A DNA stretch of 64,000 nt from positions 1 to 64,000 of the forward strand of contig NZ_QWEY01000001.1 of the NCBI RefSeq assembly GCF_003443995.1, in the 5' to 3' direction. A program made the translations under genes and the position numbers. This document shows, piece by piece, positions 33,968 to 42,168 of this stretch; position 1 is the stretch's first letter; each line of letters begins with the position of its first letter. A model generated the notes under the pieces. The model did not search any database, was not told the origin of the DNA, and was given only the letters and a program-made list of their open reading frames with translations. The DNA is from Pseudotabrizicola alkalilacus (GTDB taxonomy: Bacteria; Pseudomonadota; Alphaproteobacteria; Rhodobacterales; Rhodobacteraceae).

Positions 33968-34276
33968 ATGCAAGGTCAGACCATTCGCATTCGCCTGAAG
34001 GCCTTCGATTACCGCGTGCTGGACGCCAGCACCCAGGAAATCGTCAACACGGCCAAACGCACAGGCGCACAGGTTCGCGGGCCGATCCCGCTGCCGAACA
34101 AGATTGAGAAATTCACGGTTCTCCGTGGTCCGCACATCGACAAAAAGTCGCGTGACCAGTGGGAAATCCGCACGCACAAGCGTCTTCTTGATATCGTCGA
34201 TCCGACCCCGCAGACCGTGGACGCGCTGATGAAGCTCGACCTGGCTGCCGGCGTTGACGTCGAAATCAAAGTATAA
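33968..34276 (+). CDS. rpsJ: Ribosomal protein S10
   Basis: 102 residues from ATG 33968 ([19 protein letters not shown]), with purine-rich GGAACAAGAA upstream. S10 is a 30S head protein and also NusE, the partner of NusB and NusG in antitermination. Signature [30 protein letters not shown] is conserved. A longer in-frame reading begins at 33923 but is not S10-like. It is the first gene of the S10 operon; rplC follows after 14 bases. Confidence 0.98.
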   Translation: MQGQTIRIRLKAFDYRVLDASTQEIVNTAKRTGAQVRGPIPLPNKIEKFTVLRGPHIDKKSRDQWEIRTHKRLLDIVDPTPQTVDALMKLDLAAGVDVEIKV

Positions 34277-34290
34277 GGGGGCACAAACAG

Positions 34291-35172
34291 ATGCGCTCTG
34301 GTATTATTGCGAAGAAACTGGGCATGACCCGGTTGTTCCTGGAAGATGGCAAGCAGGTTCCGGTCACGGTTCTGCATATGGACAATCTGCAGGTTGTGGC
34401 CCAGCGGACCGCTGACAAGGACGGCTATACGGCTGTTCAGCTCGGCGCCGGTTCGGCCAAGGCCAAGCGGACCTCGGCTGCGATGCGCGGCCACTTTGCC
34501 AAAGCCTCGGTCGAGCCGAAGCGTAAAGTGGCAGAGTTCCGGGTCACGGATGACTGCATGATCGACGTGGGTGAAGAAATCACCGCTGACCACTACTTCC
34601 CCGGTCAGTTCGTTGACATCGCCGGCACCTCGATCGGTAAAGGTTTTGCCGGTGCGATGAAGCGGCACAACTTTGGCGGTCTGCGGGCGTCGCACGGTGT
34701 GTCGGTGTCGCACCGGTCGCACGGGTCGACCGGCCAGTGCCAGGACCCCGGCAAGGTGTTCAAAGGCAAGAAAATGGCGGGCCATCTGGGTGCCGTGCGC
34801 GTGACCACGCAGAACCTGCAGGTCATCCGTACCGATGCTGACCGTGGTCTGATCATGGTCAAAGGCGCTGTCCCCGGATCGAAAGGTGGTTGGGTTACGG
34901 TCAAGGACGCGGTGAAGAAGCCGGTTCCGGACACTGTGATCATCCCGGCCGCGCTGCGTTCCGCTGCAAAGGCCGCTGCTGCTGCTGCTGAAGCCGCCGC
35001 AGCTGCTGCTGCCGCAGAAGCTGCAGCCGCTGAAGAAGCACGTCTGGCCGCACAAGCCGCCGAACAGGCAGCTCTGGAAGCCAAGGCAGCCGAAGACGCA
35101 CTGAACGCAGGCAGCGAGCCGGCTGAAGGCGCTGACGAGGCCACCACCAAGTCTGAAGGCGGTGAAGCATGA
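34291..35172 (+). CDS. rplC: Ribosomal protein L3 with long alanine-rich C-terminal tail
   Basis: An early assembly protein of the 50S subunit near the peptidyl-transferase centre. The L3 body occupies about 1-222: [50 protein letters not shown] (with the Gln that is methylated in E. coli) and [19 protein letters not shown]. Beyond it is a tail of about 70 residues made almost wholly of Ala, Glu and Lys, ending acidic ([11 protein letters not shown]). E. coli L3 has 209 residues, so the 293-residue length is unusual. The stop overlaps the rplD start by 4 bases. Confidence 0.97.
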   Translation: MRSGIIAKKLGMTRLFLEDGKQVPVTVLHMDNLQVVAQRTADKDGYTAVQLGAGSAKAKRTSAAMRGHFAKASVEPKRKVAEFRVTDDCMIDVGEEITADHYFPGQFVDIAGTSIGKGFAGAMKRHNFGGLRASHGVSVSHRSHGSTGQCQDPGKVFKGKKMAGHLGAVRVTTQNLQVIRTDADRGLIMVKGAVPGSKGGWVTVKDAVKKPVPDTVIIPAALRSAAKAAAAAAEAAAAAAAAEAAAAEEARLAAQAAEQAALEAKAAEDALNAGSEPAEGADEATTKSEGGEA

Positions 35173-35789
35173 AACTTGATGTTCTGAAACTCGACGGCGG
35201 CAAAGCCGGTTCGGTTGATCTGAACGACGACCTGTTCGGTCTGGACCCGCGTGCAGACATTCTGCACCGCGTGGTGCGCTGGCAGCGGGCGAAGGCCCAG
35301 GCTGGCACGCACTCGACGCTGACCCGCGCCGAAGTGTCCTATTCGACCAAAAAGATCTATCGCCAAAAAGGCACCGGTGGCGCACGCCACGGGTCGCGCA
35401 AGGCGCCGATCTTCCGCAAGGGTGGTGTCGTCAAGGGCCCGACCCCGCGCAGCCACGCGCATGACCTGCCGAAAAAGGTCCGTGCTCTGGGTCTGCGTCA
35501 CGCGCTGTCGGCCAAGGCCAAAGCGGGTGAGCTGATCATCCTGGACACGCTGACCATGGCAGAAGCCAAGACCGCGATCCTGGCGAAACAGGCGAAGGAA
35601 CTCGGCTGGAAGCGCGTGTTGATCATCGACGGTGTGGCTGTGGATCAGGGCTTTGCTCTGGCTGCACGCAACATCGAAGGGATCGACGTGCTGCCGACGA
35701 TGGGTGCCAACGTCTATGACATCCTGAAGCGGGATCAGCTTGTGATCACCAAGGCAGGACTCGAAGCATTGGAGGCTCGTCTGAAATGA
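35169..35789 (+). CDS. rplD: Ribosomal protein L4
   Basis: 206 residues. The extended loop that lines the exit tunnel is visible as [22 protein letters not shown]. The C-terminal part ([19 protein letters not shown]) follows the usual fold. In E. coli L4 represses its own operon by attenuation and translational control. It starts within the rplC stop and ends within the rplW start (both ATGA overlaps), so rplC-rplD-rplW are coupled. Confidence 0.98.
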   Translation: MKLDVLKLDGGKAGSVDLNDDLFGLDPRADILHRVVRWQRAKAQAGTHSTLTRAEVSYSTKKIYRQKGTGGARHGSRKAPIFRKGGVVKGPTPRSHAHDLPKKVRALGLRHALSAKAKAGELIILDTLTMAEAKTAILAKQAKELGWKRVLIIDGVAVDQGFALAARNIEGIDVLPTMGANVYDILKRDQLVITKAGLEALEARLK

Positions 35790-36082
35790 GCGCGAAACCC
35801 CAGCACTACGACCTGATCAAAAAGCCGATCATCACCGAAAAAGCCACCATGGCTTCGGAGCATGGCGCGGTTGTGTTTCAGGTTGATATGGACGCAACCA
35901 AGCCGATGATCAAAGAAGCCATTGAGGCTGTCTTTGGCGTCAAGGTGAAGGCGGTCAACACCACCATCACCAAGGGCAAGACCAAGCGTTTCAAAGGTCG
36001 TCCCGGCGTGCGGTCCGACAAGAAAAAGGCCTATGTTACGCTCGAAGAGGGTAACACTATCGACGTCTCGACCGGCCTCTGA
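35786..36082 (+). CDS. rplW: Ribosomal protein L23
   Basis: Protein at the exit-tunnel rim that docks trigger factor and SRP; 98 residues. Contains [18 protein letters not shown], the [24 protein letters not shown] core and the extended loop [24 protein letters not shown]. The Glu of the trigger-factor contact near the first helix is present. The gene is followed by a strong terminator and a 193-base gap before rplB, which breaks the usual tight spacing of the operon. Confidence 0.98.
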   Translation: MSAKPQHYDLIKKPIITEKATMASEHGAVVFQVDMDATKPMIKEAIEAVFGVKVKAVNTTITKGKTKRFKGRPGVRSDKKKAYVTLEEGNTIDVSTGL

Positions 36083-36101
36083 TAGAAGGCGCCGAATCTC
36101 G

Positions 36102-36134
36102 CGGCCCCGGAATTTCCGGGGCCGTGGATTTTTT
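36102..36134 (+). terminator. Terminator-like hairpin inside the S10 operon, after rplW
   Basis: CGGCCCCGG (36102-36110) pairs with CCGGGGCCG (36116-36124) around AATTT, followed by TGGATTTTTT. It has the form of an intrinsic terminator and lies 20 bases after the rplW stop, between genes that are normally on one transcript. Confidence 0.8.
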
Positions 36135-36179
36135 GCAGAATCAGTCTGCTTTGTGAGGTTTCACAGACAGATTATACCA

Positions 36180-36228
36180 CCGGGGACCTTCGGGGCCCTA
36201 TAAACCGGGGACCTTCGGGGCCCTATAA
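36180..36228 (+). repeat. Tandem 25-base repeat upstream of rplB
   Basis: The unit CCGGGGACCTTCGGGGCCCT + ATAA occurs at 36180-36203 and again at 36205-36228, identical over 24 bases with a period of 25. A degraded third copy may be present at 36171-36179 (ATTATACCA). Each unit contains GGGCCC and ends in TATAA. It lies 48 bases before the rplB start, downstream of the terminator. Confidence 0.85.
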
Positions 36229-36275
36229 TTCGGGTTTGTAACAACAGACCCTCTAGCTGACGGAAGACAGAAAGC

Positions 36276-37115
36276 ATGGCACTTAAGTCGTACAAACCGA
36301 CGACGCCTGGCCAACGCGGGTTGGTTCTGATCGACCGTTCGGAGCTGTGGAAAGGACGCCCGGTCAAGGGCCTTGTAGAAGGCTTGACCAAGACGGGTGG
36401 ACGGAACAACACCGGACGTATCACGATGTGGCACAAGGGCGGCGGCGCAAAGCGTCTGTACCGCATTGTGGATTTCAAACGTCGTAAATTCGACATTGCA
36501 GCGGTCGTCGAGCGGATTGAATACGATCCGAACCGCACCGCATTCATCGCCCTCGTGAAATACGCGGACGGCGAACTTTCCTACATCCTTGCTCCGCAGC
36601 GTCTGGCTGTCGGCGATTCTGTGATCGCAGGCGCAAAGACCGACGTGAAGCCGGGCAACGCCATGCCGTTCTCGGGCATGCCGATCGGTACCATCGTCCA
36701 CAACGTCGAGATGAAGCCCGGCAAGGGTGGTCAGATCGCACGTGCGGCTGGCACCTATGCCCAGTTCGTCGGTCGTGACGGTGGCTATGCCCAGATCCGC
36801 CTGTCGTCGGGCGAACTGCGTCTGGTGCGTCAGGAATGCATGGCCACCATCGGTGCCGTGTCAAACGCTGACCACTCGAACCAGAACCTCGGCAAAGCCG
36901 GTCGTAAGCGCCACATGGGCGTGCGTCCGACCGTTCGCGGTGTTGCCATGAACCCGATCGACCACCCGCACGGTGGTGGTGAAGGCCGGACCTCTGGTGG
37001 TCGTCACCCGGTTACGCCGTGGGGCAAGGGCACCAAGGGCAACCGCACCCGGTCGAACAAAGAGACGGACAAGTACATCCTCCGCTCGCGTCACGCCAAG
37101 AAAAAGGGCCGCTAA
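36276..37115 (+). CDS. rplB: Ribosomal protein L2
   Basis: 279-residue core protein of the peptidyl-transferase region. Conserved features: [20 protein letters not shown] at the N-terminus, [19 protein letters not shown], and the C-terminal [21 protein letters not shown] with the His (equivalent to E. coli His229) that is essential for 50S activity. Start ATG 36276 follows AGACAGAAAGC, a weak ribosome binding site. The long gap before it holds a terminator and a tandem repeat, so it may have its own promoter. Confidence 0.98.
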   Translation: MALKSYKPTTPGQRGLVLIDRSELWKGRPVKGLVEGLTKTGGRNNTGRITMWHKGGGAKRLYRIVDFKRRKFDIAAVVERIEYDPNRTAFIALVKYADGELSYILAPQRLAVGDSVIAGAKTDVKPGNAMPFSGMPIGTIVHNVEMKPGKGGQIARAAGTYAQFVGRDGGYAQIRLSSGELRLVRQECMATIGAVSNADHSNQNLGKAGRKRHMGVRPTVRGVAMNPIDHPHGGGEGRTSGGRHPVTPWGKGTKGNRTRSNKETDKYILRSRHAKKKGR

Positions 37116-37118
37116 TCC

Positions 37119-37397
37119 ATGTCACGTTCCATTTGGAAAGGCCCGTTCGTCGATGGCTATGTCCTGAAAAAGGCAGAAAAGTCGCGCGAGTCGGGCAAAA
37201 GCGAAGTGATCAAGATCTGGTCGCGTCGTTCCACCATCCTGCCGCAGTTTGTCGGTCTGACTTTTGGCGTCTACAATGGCCACAAGCACATTCCGGTGGC
37301 GATCACCGAAGAAATGATCGGCCAGAAGTTCGGTGAATATTCGCCGACGCGGACCTATTACGGTCACGCCGCCGATAAAAAAGCCAAGAGGAAGTAA
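37119..37397 (+). CDS. rpsS: Ribosomal protein S19
   Basis: 92-residue 30S head protein that contacts S13 and the A-site tRNA region. Begins [21 protein letters not shown], with [30 protein letters not shown] and [22 protein letters not shown], all typical. It starts three bases after the rplB stop and is followed by rplV after 3 bases. Confidence 0.98.
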   Translation: MSRSIWKGPFVDGYVLKKAEKSRESGKSEVIKIWSRRSTILPQFVGLTFGVYNGHKHIPVAITEEMIGQKFGEYSPTRTYYGHAADKKAKRK

Positions 37398-37400
37398 GTC

Positions 37401-37781
37401 ATGAGCAAGGAAAAGAATCCGCGCCGCGTGGCGGACAACGAAGCGATGGCGATCAGCCGGATGCTGCGGACCTCGCCGCAAAAGCTCAACCTGGTTGCCG
37501 GCCTGATCCGTGGCAAAAAGGTTGAAAAGGCGCTTGCCGACCTGACCTTCTCGAAGCGCCGCATCGCGGCTGACGTCAAGAAGTGCCTGCAGTCTGCGAT
37601 TGCAAACGCCGAAAACAACCATGGCCTGGACGTCGACAGCCTGATCGTTGCCGAAGCCTGGTGTGGCAAGAACCTTGTGATGAAGCGTGGCCGTCCGCGG
37701 GCACGGGGCCGTTTCGGCAAGATCATGAAGCCGTTCTCTGAAATCACCATCAAGGTTCGTCAGTCCGGGGAGTCGGCATAA
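37401..37781 (+). CDS. rplV: Ribosomal protein L22
   Basis: 126 residues. Its long beta-hairpin lines the exit tunnel ([25 protein letters not shown]), the region altered in macrolide-resistant mutants; it looks normal here. [29 protein letters not shown]-type sequence opens the globular domain. The TAA stop shares one base with the rpsC start. Confidence 0.98.
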   Translation: MSKEKNPRRVADNEAMAISRMLRTSPQKLNLVAGLIRGKKVEKALADLTFSKRRIAADVKKCLQSAIANAENNHGLDVDSLIVAEAWCGKNLVMKRGRPRARGRFGKIMKPFSEITIKVRQSGESA

Positions 37782-38497
37782 TGGGACAGAAGGTTAACCC
37801 GATCGGGATGCGCCTCCAGGTCAACCGCACCTGGGACAGCCGCTGGTTTGCCGAGTCGAAAGACTACGGCAACCTGCTGCTCGAAGATCTGCGGATGCGT
37901 GAATTCATTCACGAAGAAGCCAAGCAAGCCGGCATCAGCAAGGTGATCATCGAGCGTCCGCACAAGAAGTGCCGCGTCACGATTCACGCGGCACGCCCGG
38001 GTGTGATCATCGGCAAAAAAGGCGCCGACATCGAAACGCTGCGCAAGAAACTGACAGCGTTCACGAAGTCGGAACTGCACCTGAACATCGTCGAAGTCCG
38101 CAAACCGGAACTCGACGCTCAGCTGGTGGCCGAGTCGATCGCTCAGCAAATGGAACGCCGGGTGTCCTTCCGTCGCGCCATGAAGCGCGGCGTGCAGAAC
38201 GCCATGCGGATCGGAGCACTGGGGATTCGTGTGAACGTCGCCGGCCGTCTGGGTGGTGCCGAGATCGCACGGACCGAATGGTATCGTGAAGGCCGCGTGC
38301 CGTTGCACACGCTGCGCGCCGATATTGACTATGCCCTGTCCGAAGCAACGACCCCTTACGGGATCATCGGTGTGAAGGTCTGGATCTTCAAAGGCGAAAT
38401 CCTTGAGCATGATCCGCAAGCGCATGACCGCCGTCACGCAGAAGCACAGGAAGGCGCGGCACCGCGTCAACCTCGTCGCGACCGCGAACGCGCGTAA
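37781..38497 (+). CDS. rpsC: Ribosomal protein S3
   Basis: 238 residues, at the mRNA entry site of the 30S subunit. [22 protein letters not shown] opens the protein. The KH domain contains the GxxG-type loop [19 protein letters not shown], and the C-terminal domain has [25 protein letters not shown] basic C-terminal tail ends [23 protein letters not shown]. It is coupled to rplV by a one-base overlap; rplP follows after 14 bases. Confidence 0.98.
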   Translation: MGQKVNPIGMRLQVNRTWDSRWFAESKDYGNLLLEDLRMREFIHEEAKQAGISKVIIERPHKKCRVTIHAARPGVIIGKKGADIETLRKKLTAFTKSELHLNIVEVRKPELDAQLVAESIAQQMERRVSFRRAMKRGVQNAMRIGALGIRVNVAGRLGGAEIARTEWYREGRVPLHTLRADIDYALSEATTPYGIIGVKVWIFKGEILEHDPQAHDRRHAEAQEGAAPRQPRRDRERA

Positions 38498-38511
38498 GGG
38501 AGTATTGAAAG

Positions 38512-38925
38512 ATGCTGCAACCGAAACGGACTAAGTTCCGCAAACAGCACAAGGGCCGTATTCACGGCGAAGCCAAGGGCGGCTTCCTGCTGAACTTTGG
38601 CTCCTTTGCGCTGAAGGCCACGGAACCAGAGCGTGTGACGGCACGTCAGATCGAAGCGGCCCGCCGCGCGATCACCCGCCACATGAAGCGTCAGGGTCGT
38701 GTCTGGATCCGTATTTTCCCCGATGTCCCGGTGTCGTCGAAGCCGACCGAAGTGCGGATGGGTAAAGGTAAGGGTTCGGTCGATTACTGGGCAGCCAAGG
38801 TGAAACCTGGCCGCATCATGTTCGAGATCGACGGTGTATCGGAAGTGATCGCACGTGAGGCCCTGCGCCTTGGTGCGATGAAGCTGCCGGTCCTGACCCG
38901 CGTGGTCGCCCGCGAAGACTGGTAA
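38512..38925 (+). CDS. rplP: Ribosomal protein L16, last S10-operon gene present
   Basis: 137 residues, close to the A site of the 50S subunit. [46 protein letters not shown] and [22 protein letters not shown] are conserved. A strong terminator follows 35 bases later. The genes that normally follow without a break (rpmC, rpsQ, rplN and the spc set) are absent; a glycan gene island begins instead. Confidence 0.98.
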   Translation: MLQPKRTKFRKQHKGRIHGEAKGGFLLNFGSFALKATEPERVTARQIEAARRAITRHMKRQGRVWIRIFPDVPVSSKPTEVRMGKGKGSVDYWAAKVKPGRIMFEIDGVSEVIAREALRLGAMKLPVLTRVVAREDW

Positions 38926-38960
38926 GAATGTTGCGTGTGTAAGCACGCGTCATCGAAGTT

Positions 38961-38991
38961 GGCCCCTGCCGGAAACGGCGGGGGCCTTTTT
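38961..38991 (+). terminator. Strong terminator ending the S10 operon after rplP
   Basis: GGCCCCTGCCG pairs with CGGCGGGGGCC (one T-G pair) closed by a GAAA tetraloop, followed by five T residues, then GTTTTT. Confidence 0.95.
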
Positions 38992-39349
38992 GTTTTTGGG
39001 GTGGAGGGTGACGGACTTCATCGTAGGTTTGCGATGGAACGGGGTCGTCACAAACCCCCTCACCGCAACAGTCAAGTCGCGCTCGCACTAATGCCGGAAT
39101 CGAGTTGCGACATTTTGTGCTGAGTGTTTGCCAAATGCGCGGTCACTGACCCGCAGCGTCCTGGCACAGAAGCCTGATGCTTCAGATTTTTCGAGACCTT
39201 GTGAGATTGCGCGGCGTCTCCACGGGTAGGCAGTGTGTCGCTGGTCTGGCCGCGGGCACGCCGTGGTGGTCGTTATTTTCAGATTTATCTTCCAATGACA
39301 TACTGCTACGTTTGCCGCACACTTTTACCCTAATGAATTGGTATTCTGA
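38992..39349. other. Intergenic stretch at the ribosomal operon / glycan island junction
   Basis: 358 bases between the rplP terminator and the aldolase-fusion gene. Short open frames are present but lack ribosome binding sites and familiar residues. I see no integrase, tRNA or clear direct repeat that would mark an insertion. AT content rises in the last 80 bases, where the promoter of the island is expected. Confidence 0.5.
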
Positions 39350-40978
39350 ATGCACGATATCACTTCCGCAGCCCCGAAACTGCTCGACTGTACCTTGCGC
39401 GATGGTGGCTACTACAACGACTGGGATTTTTCGCTTCGGGAAGCACAGGATTACATCGACAATCTGGTGCGCGGCGGCGTCGATATTATTGAAATCGGCT
39501 TTCGGTTTACGCCAAAATCCAAATTTCTGGGCCCCTTTGCCTATACCCGTGAAGACGTCCTGCAGCAGCTCGAACTGCCTGAAGGGGTTCAGTACGGCGT
39601 GATGATCAACGCCTCTGACTACCTGTCTGACCGTTGGTTGCAGGATATGGAGGCGGCCTTTGTGCCCGCCGCAGAAAGCCGCGTCGGTCTGGTGCGGATC
39701 GCGGCGCATATCGGGCAAATTCCTGCCTGTGACAAGCTGGTGGCCTGGCTCAAGGCGGCTGGCTATGATGTCGGTCTGAACGTCATGCAGATTTCGCAGG
39801 CCGACGACGCCCAGATCACCGCGCTGATCGAAGATGTCGAGGCGCGCTTTGTGCCGTTTGAGGCGCTGTATTTTGCTGACAGCCTTGGCAACCTCAAGGT
39901 TGACGATGTGACCCGCATCGTGACGCTGTTCCGCGCGTCATCGCCAAAGCCGATCGGCTTTCATGGTCACGACAACATCGGGCTTGGCGTCGCGAACTCG
40001 ATGGCGGCACTGCGCGCCGGGGCGACATGGGTTGATGCCACGGTCACCGGGATGGGGCGTGGGGCGGGCAATACGCAGACTGAATATCTTTCGGTTGAAA
40101 TGGCCCAGATGGGTCTGAAGTCCTTTAACCTGCTGGATATTCAGCGCGCTGCAACCGGCTGGCTGGCCAAGCTGAAAGAGCGGTGCCGGTGGGGCACCAA
40201 CATCTTTTACTACGAAGCAGGTCTGCGCTCGCTGCACCCGAGTTATGTGCAGCAGATGCTTGCCTCTAACCGCTACGAGCCGGTTGATATTCTGGTGATG
40301 ATCGCCGCGTTGAGCGGGGGCGAGGCGCCCACCTCTTACAGCGCGGCGAATGTTGATCGTGCTTTGGCTGCGATGATGAACGCCCCCGAAGGGCGCGACT
40401 CGGTCGAAGGGCTTTGGTCGGGGCGGTCAGTCATGATCGTGGCGGGCGGGCCGCAGGCTGTGCGGCACTGGAATGCTGTAATGGCCTTGGCGCGCAAGCG
40501 AAATGCGTTCGTTCTGGCGGTCAACCATCTGGAAGACCATGATCCGGCCAGTTTTGACGGAGTGGTCTGCATTCACCCCGCCCGCATGATGGCGCTGATT
40601 GGTGACAAGTCGTGGAACGCCCTGCCATTGTATTCGACGCTTGGAATGCTGCCTGACAGTCTGGACTCGAAGATGCAGGGCCGATCAGCGGTCACCGATT
40701 ATGGTGTCTGTGTGCAGGCGGATGCAGCGTTTTCAGCGCGCCCCAAAGGTTGCACCATCCCGGCCCCGGAGGCGCTGGCCTATGCCTGGGCCCTGGCCGA
40801 AGCGGCGGGCGCCTCTGAACTGCTTCTGGCCGGGTTTGACGGTTACAATGGCATGTCCGAGAGCTATCGCAAGACGAATGCCTTGATCGCATCGCTCAAA
40901 AGTCAGAGCTCGCTGCCGGTGAGCTCTGTCACCGCGACTCATTACACGCTTGCCCATACCCCTCTCTACTCCGAGTGA
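39350..40978 (+). CDS. Aldolase (DRE-TIM type) fused to an MptE/DUF115-like domain
   Basis: 542 residues. The N-terminal part (about 8-300) is a DRE-TIM metallo-aldolase related to 4-hydroxy-2-oxovalerate aldolase and HMG-CoA lyase: LLDCTLRDGGY (Arg17-Asp18 as in DmpG), metal ligands in FHGHDNIGLGVANS (His205, His207) and VDATVTGMGRGAGN. The C-terminal part (about 355-542) starts GRSVMIVAGGPQAVRHW and includes LLLAGFDGY, resembling the DUF115/MptE-like fold found in flagellin-glycosylation Maf proteins. The next gene, a KdsB-like CMP-sugar synthetase, starts 3 bases after the stop. I infer a pyruvate aldol reaction that builds a 3-deoxy-2-ulosonic acid; the C-terminal role is unknown. Confidence 0.8.
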   Translation: MHDITSAAPKLLDCTLRDGGYYNDWDFSLREAQDYIDNLVRGGVDIIEIGFRFTPKSKFLGPFAYTREDVLQQLELPEGVQYGVMINASDYLSDRWLQDMEAAFVPAAESRVGLVRIAAHIGQIPACDKLVAWLKAAGYDVGLNVMQISQADDAQITALIEDVEARFVPFEALYFADSLGNLKVDDVTRIVTLFRASSPKPIGFHGHDNIGLGVANSMAALRAGATWVDATVTGMGRGAGNTQTEYLSVEMAQMGLKSFNLLDIQRAATGWLAKLKERCRWGTNIFYYEAGLRSLHPSYVQQMLASNRYEPVDILVMIAALSGGEAPTSYSAANVDRALAAMMNAPEGRDSVEGLWSGRSVMIVAGGPQAVRHWNAVMALARKRNAFVLAVNHLEDHDPASFDGVVCIHPARMMALIGDKSWNALPLYSTLGMLPDSLDSKMQGRSAVTDYGVCVQADAAFSARPKGCTIPAPEALAYAWALAEAAGASELLLAGFDGYNGMSESYRKTNALIASLKSQSSLPVSSVTATHYTLAHTPLYSE

Positions 40979-40981
40979 ATC

Positions 40982-41719
40982 ATGACTGATTATGCAGTGG
41001 TTATTCCGGCACGTCTGGGCTCAACCCGGCTGGCACAAAAGCCCCTTATGGATATCGCGGGCAAGCCCATGGTGATCCACACCTGGGAACGCGGTGTCGA
41101 AGCCGCGCCTGCGGAGCATGTTTATGTCGCGACCGACAGCGAAGAGATCATGGAGGTCTGCGCAAAATACGGGGCGCAGGCAGTCATGACCTCACCCGAT
41201 TGCCTGACAGGCACGGACCGCGTTGCCGAGTTCGCCAATACGGTGGTCAGGGATGTGTACATCAACCTGCAGGGGGACGAACCGATGATGCCGGCACAGA
41301 GCATCAAAGCCGTTATCGACCTGAGCTGCGCCCGGCCTGATCAGATCATCAACGGCTGGGCCCCGATCACCGAGGAAAGTGAATTCCGGTCCCGGACGAT
41401 CCCCAAGGTGGTTCTGCGCGAGGATGGCCAGCTGATGTATATGAGCCGTGCCCCCATTCCCGGGACGAAATCTGACACTTTTGTCTTTTCCCGCAAACAG
41501 ATCTGCGTCTACGGGTTCCCACGCAATGCCCTTGCGGCTTTTGCCGCGCGGGGTGCAAAGGCGGCGCATGAGAACGCCGAAGACATCGAGATTCTTCGGT
41601 TTCTGGAAATGGGTTGGACGGTTCAGATGATCGAACTTTCCGGTGCGTCAATCGCCGTTGACACGCTGGAAGATCTGGGTCGGGTGCGCGAAGCGATGGT
41701 GATTGCCGGGGCGAAATAA
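40982..41719 (+). CDS. KdsB-like CMP-3-deoxy-ulosonate cytidylyltransferase
   Basis: 245 residues of the KdsB family, which join CTP and a 3-deoxy-2-ulosonic acid such as Kdo to give the CMP-sugar. Recognisable are VIPARLGSTRLAQKPL (CTP loop; KdsB usually reads RLPGKPL), VATDSEEI, CLTGTDRVAEFA (usually SGTDRxAE) and INLQGDEPMM (magnesium site). The C-terminal half is more divergent (AEDIEILRFLEMGW). The substitutions and context suggest a paralogue for a special sugar rather than the housekeeping lipid A enzyme. It starts 3 bases after the aldolase-fusion gene, so the two enzymes probably act in sequence. Confidence 0.85.
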   Translation: MTDYAVVIPARLGSTRLAQKPLMDIAGKPMVIHTWERGVEAAPAEHVYVATDSEEIMEVCAKYGAQAVMTSPDCLTGTDRVAEFANTVVRDVYINLQGDEPMMPAQSIKAVIDLSCARPDQIINGWAPITEESEFRSRTIPKVVLREDGQLMYMSRAPIPGTKSDTFVFSRKQICVYGFPRNALAAFAARGAKAAHENAEDIEILRFLEMGWTVQMIELSGASIAVDTLEDLGRVREAMVIAGAK

Positions 41720-42168
41720 CGGTCCGTGAGCGGGACGGGGTTGCAGCGGAATCTTTCACGATGGATGGCACAGTTTGTTTATCGGGAGATTTCGCAGAAG
41801 CAGACCAAGAGGCGCAATGAGGTGCCATGCTGATCAGATTTCTGGTGCAGCAGGACTCCAGCGCAATGTGCCTGATTTTTGGTCAATCGAGCCGATTGCA
41901 ATCCACGTTTGCTACACAAAAGGCATGATCATACTGGCCATCACGCCCCGAAGACGCTATCAAACGCCACATCGGCCCCAGAATGGGCGTCTTCTGGCTT
42001 TGACCTTGCATTGCTTGCGTCTCAGGCCCGACCTGAATGCATGTACGGGACGGGCAGATCAAGGGGCGCGCAGGCATGTCAGATGAATGCAGTGTATATT
42101 TTTACGTGAACGCAGTGCTTTGGTAAAAGGGCTGCATTCTTTGAAGCGCATACGAAAGGTTTCTGGCC
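41720..42168. other. Intergenic stretch within the glycan island
   Basis: 449 bases without a gene I can support. Open frames up to 103 codons are present on the plus strand but overlap each other, lack good ribosome binding sites and have mixed composition. The arms AAGACGC and GCGTCTT around 41950-41993 form a short inverted repeat with a long loop. This could be decayed coding DNA; I see no transposase motif. Confidence 0.45.

Noticed and set aside
38935-39123. Small frames across the rplP terminator
   Set aside because: They run through the terminator stem and have no binding site or conserved residues.
41775-42109. Two overlapping frames in the 41720-42168 gap as decayed transposase
   Set aside because: No DDE, helix-turn-helix or terminal inverted repeat can be seen, so there is no support for a mobile element.
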